This document shows, in pieces, positions 41,565 to 46,805 of a DNA stretch of 46,805 nt (within the stretch, counting starts at the first letter, position 1; each line of letters opens with the position of its first letter). The stretch comes from BOKV01 sp041739465 (lineage in GTDB: Bacteria > Pseudomonadota > Alphaproteobacteria > Rhizobiales > Rhizobiaceae): positions 1-46,805 of the forward strand of contig JBGSNX010000058.1 of the NCBI GenBank assembly GCA_041739465.1, given 5' to 3'. The notes under the pieces are model-generated. The model did no database searches. It worked only from the letters and a program-made list of their open reading frames with translations, and was not told the DNA's origin. The translations under genes were made by a program, and so were the position numbers.

Positions 41565-42374
41565 ATGCGTTCTATAAAGAACATCGGCCTTGCAGCCATG
41601 CTCCTGACGATTTCATCGACGTCTGCATTTGCAGCCGATATCGTTGAACCACCGGTTTACGAAGCACCGCCGGAAGTCGTCACCCATAGCGGTGGTGGCT
41701 GGTATCTGCGCGGCGACATTGGCTACGCCAAGATCCACACCAGTGGTGTTGAATATTATCAGGGCACACCAACATTGACCGGTGCCTTTGAAAGCCATGA
41801 CATTTCGTCCAGCTGGATGATTGGTGGCGGTATCGGCTATCAGGCAACCGACTGGTTCCGTGTCGACCTGACCGCGAACCACTATCTCAACACCGACTTC
41901 AATGGTTCTTCGGCAACCGGCGCAGCTTGCACCAACAATGGCGGCGGCGAAATCTGCGACTACGTGGATACGTCTGATGTGAACATCACCGCGATGCTTG
42001 CCAATGCCTATGTTGATCTGGGCAATTTCAAGGGCTTCACCCCCTATGTCGGTGCCGGTATCGGTGGCGCGATGGTTCATTGGGGCGAGCTGACCAACGA
42101 TGAAACCTGCGTTGCCAACTGCGGCGCCTGGGTTGAAGCCGACTCGGTACATGGTGGCTATTCCGATCTGCACTTCGCCTACGCTCTGCATGCAGGCGTG
42201 AGCTACGATCTGTCGGCAAACCTCAAGCTCGATGCCGGTTACACGATGACCCATATCGAAGGCGGCCGCATGTTCGGCTTTGAAGCTGGCAGCGCATTCT
42301 CCGGCCAGCAGGGCTTCAACGACGACATCAAGATCCACGCCTTCCGCGCAGGTCTTCGCTACTCGTTCCATTGA
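41565..42374 (+). CDS. Outer membrane beta-barrel protein (Omp25/Omp31-like)
   Basis: A 269-residue protein with a signal peptide cleaved after SAFA (residue 23). The mature part opens with DIVEPPVYEAPPEVV and a GGGWYLRGDIGYAK strand typical of the Omp25/31 family, then aromatic beta strands to the end (HAFRAGLRYSFH, terminal aromatic-His). Four Cys appear in pairs in loops (CTNNGGGEIC; CVANC), suggesting disulfides. It has a paralogue directly downstream. In Brucella such proteins hold the outer membrane to the wall and face the host; here the role is only inferred to be structural. Confidence 0.85.
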   Translation: MRSIKNIGLAAMLLTISSTSAFAADIVEPPVYEAPPEVVTHSGGGWYLRGDIGYAKIHTSGVEYYQGTPTLTGAFESHDISSSWMIGGGIGYQATDWFRVDLTANHYLNTDFNGSSATGAACTNNGGGEICDYVDTSDVNITAMLANAYVDLGNFKGFTPYVGAGIGGAMVHWGELTNDETCVANCGAWVEADSVHGGYSDLHFAYALHAGVSYDLSANLKLDAGYTMTHIEGGRMFGFEAGSAFSGQQGFNDDIKIHAFRAGLRYSFH

Positions 42375-42381
42375 TGCGACA

Positions 42382-42434
42382 GGGCCCCTTATTGGGGCCC
42401 GTCTTGAAATTCGGCACCGGAACCTTCGGTGCCG
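42382..42434 (+). terminator. Two hairpins between the tandem porins
   Basis: GGGCCCC-TTATT-GGGGCCC (42382-42400) and CGGCACCG-GAACCTT-CGGTGCCG (42412-42434) are perfect stems in a row. Neither has a strong T run; the first is followed by GTCTTG. They may weaken read-through into the second porin or shield the first transcript's end. Confidence 0.45.
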
Positions 42435-42497
42435 CCTGACAGGAGCAGCATTGGCTGCGACGTCCATCATCAACCCAAAATCCCAAGGGTGCGTACC

Positions 42498-43322
42498 GTG
42501 AAAAAGCCGACCTTTCAGCAAAGTGCTGCAACAATCCTGGCAATTATTGCGCTGGGTTTGGCACCCGCCACTGCTAAAGCTGCAGACCTTGATGGCGGCT
42601 ACATAGACGGCGGCGAAACAACACCTGTCGAATTTGGAAGCGGCTGGTATTTGCGCGGCGACATCGGAACTCCGCATATTGGAGGAGAAGGCAGCTACGG
42701 CGTTGGCGGTTCGGCTACCATCGGCGGTTCGTCCCTGTTCGAGAATGTCTCTCCGTCAGTTGGTTTTGGTTACATCTTCAACGAAAATTTGCGCGGCGAT
42801 ATCACGCTGACCCAATTCAGCGGTATGTCGTTTGACGGGACATCCAGCTTTTATGCCTGCGACTTCCCGTTTGATGGTGAGTGTGCAACGACCGACAGTG
42901 CAGACGTCACTTCCACGTCAATCCAGGCAAACGCTTACTATTCGATGGGTGCCGTTGGAGGTTTCCGCCCTTATGTCGGCGCGGGAGCTGGCCTGGCGCA
43001 AGTCAAACTTGAGCGGACAGTACTTGACCTCTGCCGGCTTGACGTTGGCGAAGATTGCCCGATTGCCACCCATGGCGGCTCACCGGGAACAGAATTGTGG
43101 GTTGGAACAGCAACCCGCGAAGTGGAAAGCGACACAACCCAATTGTCACTCTCGGCCATGCTTGGCGTCGACTACCGCATCAGCGATCGCTGGGTAGTGG
43201 ACATGGGATACAAGTACACGACGCATTATGACGTCAGCTTCAGCTCTGACGAAACGGCACCCAACGCGTCCGGCATCGACATTCACGAGCTCAAGGTGGG
43301 GCTTCGCTACGAAATCTGGTGA
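42498..43322 (+). CDS. Outer membrane beta-barrel protein (Omp25/Omp31-like), second copy
   Basis: A 274-residue protein with signal peptide TILAIIALGLAPATAKA, then ADLDGGYIDGGETTPVEFGS and GWYLRGDIGTPHI, the same family signature as its upstream neighbour. The two differ in loop sequences and cysteine placement. The start is GTG at 42498, with AAGG about nine bases before; another GTG is three codons earlier. The last strand ends in ELKVGLRYEIW, with a terminal aromatic residue as barrels need for assembly. A strong terminator follows. Confidence 0.85.
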   Translation: MKKPTFQQSAATILAIIALGLAPATAKAADLDGGYIDGGETTPVEFGSGWYLRGDIGTPHIGGEGSYGVGGSATIGGSSLFENVSPSVGFGYIFNENLRGDITLTQFSGMSFDGTSSFYACDFPFDGECATTDSADVTSTSIQANAYYSMGAVGGFRPYVGAGAGLAQVKLERTVLDLCRLDVGEDCPIATHGGSPGTELWVGTATREVESDTTQLSLSAMLGVDYRISDRWVVDMGYKYTTHYDVSFSSDETAPNASGIDIHELKVGLRYEIW

Positions 43323-43348
43323 TCCTGACCTCCAATCTGGTTCCCAGG

Positions 43349-43379
43349 AAAAGCGGCAGGCGAAAGCCTGCCGCTTTTT
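43349..43379 (+). terminator. Rho-independent terminator after the second porin
   Basis: AAGCGGCAGGC and GCCTGCCGCTT pair over 11 bp around a GAAA loop, followed by TTT. It isolates the porins from serC. Confidence 0.93.
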
Positions 43380-43438
43380 CGTCAGATCTGCCAAATGTCG
43401 CAGCCCGGCTGAAATCTGCCGTTTGTCGCACATTGGTG

Positions 43439-43466
43439 CTTGACGCGGAAAATGCGCTGACATACA
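43439..43466 (+). promoter_or_regulatory. Promoter of serC
   Basis: CTTGAC at 43439-43444, a spacer of 16 bases, and CATACA at 43461-43466. This places the start near 43473, which would make the leader about 52 bases, the length of the serC RNA motif. Confidence 0.5.
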
Positions 43467-43472
43467 CGCAAA

Positions 43473-43524
43473 AGCGGGACACCCTCCCCCAACGAAGGGC
43501 TTTCTATCTGGAAGGATAGCCGCA
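43473..43524 (+). ncRNA. serC leader RNA motif
   Basis: The serC leader has two stacked hairpins: CCCT...AGGG around CCCCCAACGA (about 43482-43499), then CTATC-TGGAA-GGATAG (about 43505-43520), the second holding the ribosome-binding site GGAAGGA. This layout fits the serC motif described upstream of serC in alphaproteobacteria, a cis-acting RNA whose ligand, if any, is not known. I match by layout and position and not by a covariance search. Confidence 0.55.
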
Positions 43525-44700
43525 ATGACCAACCTGCCCAACCCGGCAATGCGCCCGGCAAATCCCAATTTTTCCTCTGGACCTTGCGCCAAACGACCCG
43601 GCTGGTCGCTCGACGCACTTGGCAATGCAGCGCTCGGTCGCTCGCATCGCGCCAAAATTGGCAAAACCAAACTCCACGACGCAATCGAAAAGACCCGATC
43701 CATTCTTGGCGTTCCAGCCGATTACCGGATTGGCATCGTTCCAGCTTCCGATACGGGCGCCGTCGAAATGGCCATGTGGTCACTGCTGGGCGAACGGGGC
43801 GTTGACCTTGTCGCGTGGGAGAGTTTTGGCGCAGGCTGGGTTGCCGATGCGGTCAAGGAACTGAAACTCCAGGACACCCGCACCTTTGAGGCTGCGTATG
43901 GCGAACTTCCCGATCTTTCCAAGGTCGACTTCGACCGCGACGTGGTCTTCACGTGGAATGGAACCACTTCCGGCGTTCGTGTCCCCAATGGGGATTTCAT
44001 CCCCGCGGACCGCAAGGGACTGACGATTTGCGATGCCACATCCGCAGCGTTTGCGCAGGCTTTGCCGTTTGAAAAACTCGATGTGGTGACCTTCTCTTGG
44101 CAAAAGGTTCTGGGCGGCGAAGCAGCGCATGGCATGCTCATTCTCTCGCCGCGCGCCGTTGAAAGGCTGGAAGGCTACAAGCCGTCCTGGCCGATGCCCA
44201 AGATCTTCCGGCTGGTTTCCAAGGGCAAGCTGATCGAAGGCATTTTTCAGGGCGAGACCATCAACACGCCGTCGATGCTTTGCGTGGAAGATTATCTCGA
44301 TGCGCTCGACTGGTCGGCCTCGATTGGCGGACTGGACGCGCTGATTGCGCGAGCAGATGCAAATCTGTCGGTGCTGGAAGCATTTGTTGAAAAGACGCCA
44401 TGGCTTGGGTTTCTGGCGAAGACCGCAAAGTCGCGCTCGAATACATCGGTATGCCTGATTTTCACCGATCCGGCAGTTTCAGCCCTTGATGCCGATGGCC
44501 AGGCAGCTTTTGCCAAGGGCGTGGTCGCGGCGCTCGAAAAGGAAGGCGTGGCTTACGACATCGGCCATTACCGCGACGCTCCGGCAGGCCTGCGCATCTG
44601 GACGGGTGCAACCGTCGAAAAGTCCGATCTGGAAGCGCTCGTGCCGTGGCTTGAATGGGCCTTCCATTCTCAGCTTGCCAGCCTCAAGCAGCCTGCCTGA
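43525..44700 (+). CDS. serC: Phosphoserine aminotransferase
   Basis: A 391-residue pyridoxal-phosphate enzyme that makes phosphoserine from 3-phosphohydroxypyruvate and glutamate. NPNFSSGPCAKRPGWSLDAL at the start, GIVPASDTGAVEMAMWSLLG, and SWQKVLGGEAAHGM with the cofactor Lys194 mark it as the alphaproteobacterial type of SerC. Length is normal for that type. It is followed by serA after 65 bases, giving the second and first steps of serine synthesis in one unit. The leader RNA upstream is likely to regulate it. Confidence 0.95.
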   Translation: MTNLPNPAMRPANPNFSSGPCAKRPGWSLDALGNAALGRSHRAKIGKTKLHDAIEKTRSILGVPADYRIGIVPASDTGAVEMAMWSLLGERGVDLVAWESFGAGWVADAVKELKLQDTRTFEAAYGELPDLSKVDFDRDVVFTWNGTTSGVRVPNGDFIPADRKGLTICDATSAAFAQALPFEKLDVVTFSWQKVLGGEAAHGMLILSPRAVERLEGYKPSWPMPKIFRLVSKGKLIEGIFQGETINTPSMLCVEDYLDALDWSASIGGLDALIARADANLSVLEAFVEKTPWLGFLAKTAKSRSNTSVCLIFTDPAVSALDADGQAAFAKGVVAALEKEGVAYDIGHYRDAPAGLRIWTGATVEKSDLEALVPWLEWAFHSQLASLKQPA

Positions 44701-44765
44701 CGACAATACAGGTCAGCGTTTCACATATTCTCCATCCAGCATTTCCCTTTTTCAAGGAGGCCAAC

Positions 44766-46364
44766 ATGGCACCACGCGTTCTCGTATCAGACGCTCTTTC
44801 CGAAACTGCCGTCGAAATTTTTCGCCGTTATGGCGTCGAAGTCGATTACTTCCCCGATCTTGGCAAGGACAAGGACAAACTGTTCGAAGTCATCGGCAAG
44901 TATGACGGCCTTGCCATCCGCTCGGCGAGCAAGGTGACCGACAAGATCATCAGCGCGGCAACCAGGCTGAAGGTGATTGGTCGCGCCGGAATTGGCGTCG
45001 ACAATGTCGACATTCCAGCCGCCAGCCGCAAGGGCATCATCGTGATGAACACGCCTTTCGGCAATTCGATCACCACCGCAGAACACGCCATTGCGCTCTT
45101 GTTCGCAGTGGCACGGCAAATCCCGCAGGCCGACACTTCAACGCAGGCCGGCAAATGGGAAAAGAACCGCTTCATGGGCGTTGAAATCACCGGCAAGACG
45201 CTTGGGCTGATCGGCTGCGGCAATATCGGCTCGATCGTTGCGGTTCGGGCACGCGGCCTGAAAATGCGCGTGGTTGCCTACGATCCGTTCCTCAGCCAAG
45301 AGCGCGCCGATGAGCTCGGCATTGAAAAGGCCGAACTCGATACTGTCTTTGCCAGAGCGGATTTCATCACGCTGCACGTTCCGATGACCGAGAAGACCAA
45401 GAACATCATCGACGCCGATGCAATCGCCAAGATGAAGGATGGCGTTCGCATCATCAATTGCGCGCGCGGTGGCCTGGTGGTCGAGGCTGATCTTGCCGCT
45501 GCCATCAAGTCGGGCAAAGTGGCAGGGGCCGGGTTTGACGTGTTCGAGACCGAGCCCGCCACGGACAGCCCGCTGTTCGGCCTGCCAAATGTTGTTTGCA
45601 CCCCGCATCTGGGTGCGTCGACCACCGAAGCGCAAGAAAACGTAGCGCTGCAGGTGGCCGAGCAAATGGCCGATTATCTGATCAATGGTGCTGTTACCAA
45701 CGCGCTCAACATGCCGTCGATTTCGGCTGATGAAGCACCAAAGCTGATGCCTTTCATCAAGCTTGCCGAGCATCTGGGTGCATTTGCCGGTCAGGTAACC
45801 GAGAACACGCCAATCGAGCGGATCGAGATTGTTTATGATGGCGCGGTTTCGCAAATGAACACCAAGGCATTGACCAGCGCTGCGATCGCCGGGCTGATCA
45901 AGAGCCAGGTTGCCGACGTTAACATGGTTTCCGCTCCAATCATGGCCAAGGAACGCGGCATCCACATTGCCGAAACCACGCAGGACAAGTCAGGCGTTTT
46001 CGACAGCTACATCAAGATCATCGTGACCACCCAGAAGCAGACCCGATCTGTTGCAGGCACTGTGTTTTCAGATGGCAAGCCGCGCTTCATCCAGATCAAG
46101 GGCATCAATCTCGACGCGGAAATCGGTCGCCACATGATCTACACGACCAATGATGACGTGCCGGGCGTGATTGGCGCGCTTGGAACCATCTTTGGTCAAG
46201 CAGGTGTCAACATCGCAAACTTCCAGCTTGGACGCGACAAGCCGGGCGGGAATGCCATCGCGCTGCTGTATCTCGACGGCCCGGTGGAAAAGCCGGTTCT
46301 CGACATGATCATGGATTCGCACCTGTTCCTGCAGGTCAAGCCACTGGTGTTTGACGTCGCATAA
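44766..46364 (+). CDS. serA: D-3-phosphoglycerate dehydrogenase
   Basis: A 532-residue long-form SerA, which oxidises 3-phosphoglycerate, the first step of serine synthesis. Substrate parts are GRAGIGVDNVDIPAASRKGI and NCARGGLVVEADLA; the NAD fold has GLIGCGNIGSIVAVRARG. The regulatory end has an intervening domain and an ACT domain (DDVPGVIGALGTIFGQAGVN, FQLGRDKPGGNAIALLYLDG), which binds serine in other members. AGGAGG lies before the ATG at 44766; the frame upstream overlaps serC and is not used. Confidence 0.97.
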   Translation: MAPRVLVSDALSETAVEIFRRYGVEVDYFPDLGKDKDKLFEVIGKYDGLAIRSASKVTDKIISAATRLKVIGRAGIGVDNVDIPAASRKGIIVMNTPFGNSITTAEHAIALLFAVARQIPQADTSTQAGKWEKNRFMGVEITGKTLGLIGCGNIGSIVAVRARGLKMRVVAYDPFLSQERADELGIEKAELDTVFARADFITLHVPMTEKTKNIIDADAIAKMKDGVRIINCARGGLVVEADLAAAIKSGKVAGAGFDVFETEPATDSPLFGLPNVVCTPHLGASTTEAQENVALQVAEQMADYLINGAVTNALNMPSISADEAPKLMPFIKLAEHLGAFAGQVTENTPIERIEIVYDGAVSQMNTKALTSAAIAGLIKSQVADVNMVSAPIMAKERGIHIAETTQDKSGVFDSYIKIIVTTQKQTRSVAGTVFSDGKPRFIQIKGINLDAEIGRHMIYTTNDDVPGVIGALGTIFGQAGVNIANFQLGRDKPGGNAIALLYLDGPVEKPVLDMIMDSHLFLQVKPLVFDVA

Positions 46365-46392
46365 GTCAGGGAAACAACCTGCAGCAATACCT

Positions 46393-46438
46393 CTTGAAAA
46401 TGGTTTGACTTCGAACTATATAGTTTGAAGTCAAACCA
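46393..46438 (+). promoter_or_regulatory. Promoter inside a 38-bp palindrome, start of the nitroreductase-like gene
   Basis: CTTGAA (46393-46398), 17 bases, and CTATAT (46416-46421) make a near-ideal promoter. The -10 is at the centre of a 38-bp palindrome (46401-46438) with one mismatched pair. That palindrome is itself two dyads, TTTGA-CT-TCGAA (46404-46415) and TTTGA-AG-TCAAA (46424-46435), with centres exactly 20 bp apart. Two repressor dimers on one face of the DNA would cover the whole promoter. Confidence 0.65.
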
Positions 46439-46450
46439 AAGGAGGCTTGC

Positions 46451-46805
46451 ATGTCGATGTCCCGCAGGAATGCCATACTTCTCATGGGTGGAGGCGCGGT
46501 CGGCATAGCCGGCGCAGCAGCCGGAGCATTTGCGCTGACCCGCACACCGGGCAGGGCGCTGGAGCCGTGGTCGCAGGCAGGCAAATATAGTGATCCCCGC
46601 CTCAATGCGCTGTCCTGGGCGATCCTTGCCCCCAATCCGCACAACCGCCAGCCATGGATCGCCGATCTGCGTGAGGATGGTAAAATCACCCTTCTGCGCG
46701 ACCCTAACCGAAACCTGCCGGAAACTGACCCCTACAACCGGCAGCTGACCATCGGCATGGGCTGCTTCATCGAATTGCTGGTTCTGGCAGCGGCCAATGA
46801 GGGCT
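46451..46805 (+). CDS. Nitroreductase-like (Acg family) protein, N-terminal part, partial
   Basis: The gene runs off the right edge; 118 codons are seen. The start SMSRRNAILLMGGGAVGIAG is a twin-arginine signal, so the protein is exported folded, likely with its cofactor. Next come DPRLNALSWAILAPNPHNRQ and WIADLRED, which fit the FMN-binding nitroreductase or Acg-like family. AAAGGAGG precedes the ATG at 46451. The promoter lies in a large palindrome, so it is probably inducible. The assignment rests on the first third only. Confidence 0.75.
   Translation, partial: MSMSRRNAILLMGGGAVGIAGAAAGAFALTRTPGRALEPWSQAGKYSDPRLNALSWAILAPNPHNRQPWIADLREDGKITLLRDPNRNLPETDPYNRQLTIGMGCFIELLVLAAANEG

Noticed and set aside
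46366..46689. Minus-strand open frame beside serA
   Set aside because: It is opposite the palindromic promoter and the nitroreductase-like gene, which has a strong ribosome-binding site and Tat signal.

Overview
The window reads as chromosomal DNA from an alphaproteobacterium, most likely of the Hyphomicrobiales (Rhizobiales). The grounds are the DUF1465/RcdA, DUF1192 and DUF1013 genes, a DUF4164-zapA-6S RNA-folate cyclo-ligase block, the ruv and ybgC-tolQRAB-pal-cpoB-tilS-ftsH-glmM order, Omp25/31-like porins, a serC leader RNA and CtrA boxes (TTAA-N7-TTAAC). Base composition is G+C-rich and even. I see no phage, insertion sequence, CRISPR array, tRNA or rRNA.

Left part (1-10.2 kb): the end of an RTX-like secreted protein; rcdA and a DUF1192 gene around a CtrA box and a possible small RNA; a quinone oxidoreductase; a DUF1013 regulator; a minus-strand run of SGNH hydrolase, prpE, an SDR, and a VOC-YafY pair with its own inverted repeat; then a DUF2946 gene and a three-domain periplasmic copper protein.

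10.3-16.7 kb: central carbon genes on the minus strand, transcribed tkt, gap, a small membrane protein, a DUF1272 zinc-ribbon-like protein, pgk and fba (class I). A pair of AATCGATT operators lies before fba.

16.7-21.7 kb: DUF4164, zapA, 6S RNA, 5-formyl-THF cyclo-ligase and a YmdB-type phosphodiesterase on the plus strand; then on the minus strand a VapBC-type toxin-antitoxin pair, an HSDL2-like SDR and a nucleoside hydrolase.

21.7-41.4 kb: a long plus-strand envelope, repair and division run. It holds yebC, ruvC, a DUF3445 gene, ruvA, ruvB, a Tat-type metallophosphoesterase, an L,D-transpeptidase, an SH3 protein, ybgC, tolQRAB, pal, cpoB, tilS, ftsH and glmM, with one minus-strand 1-Cys peroxiredoxin. 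CtrA-like boxes precede tolQ, pal and the first porin, which together with rcdA suggests cell-cycle control of several envelope genes.

41.5-46.8 kb: two tandem Omp25/31-like porins, then serC with its leader RNA, serA, and the start of a Tat-type nitroreductase-like gene whose promoter sits inside a 38-bp palindrome.

Most genes are conserved housekeeping genes. The least ordinary items are the copper fusion protein, the CtrA-box/terminator unit before rcdA, several paired operators, and the extra genes placed inside the ruv, tol and glycolytic runs. No wholly new multi-gene system is evident.
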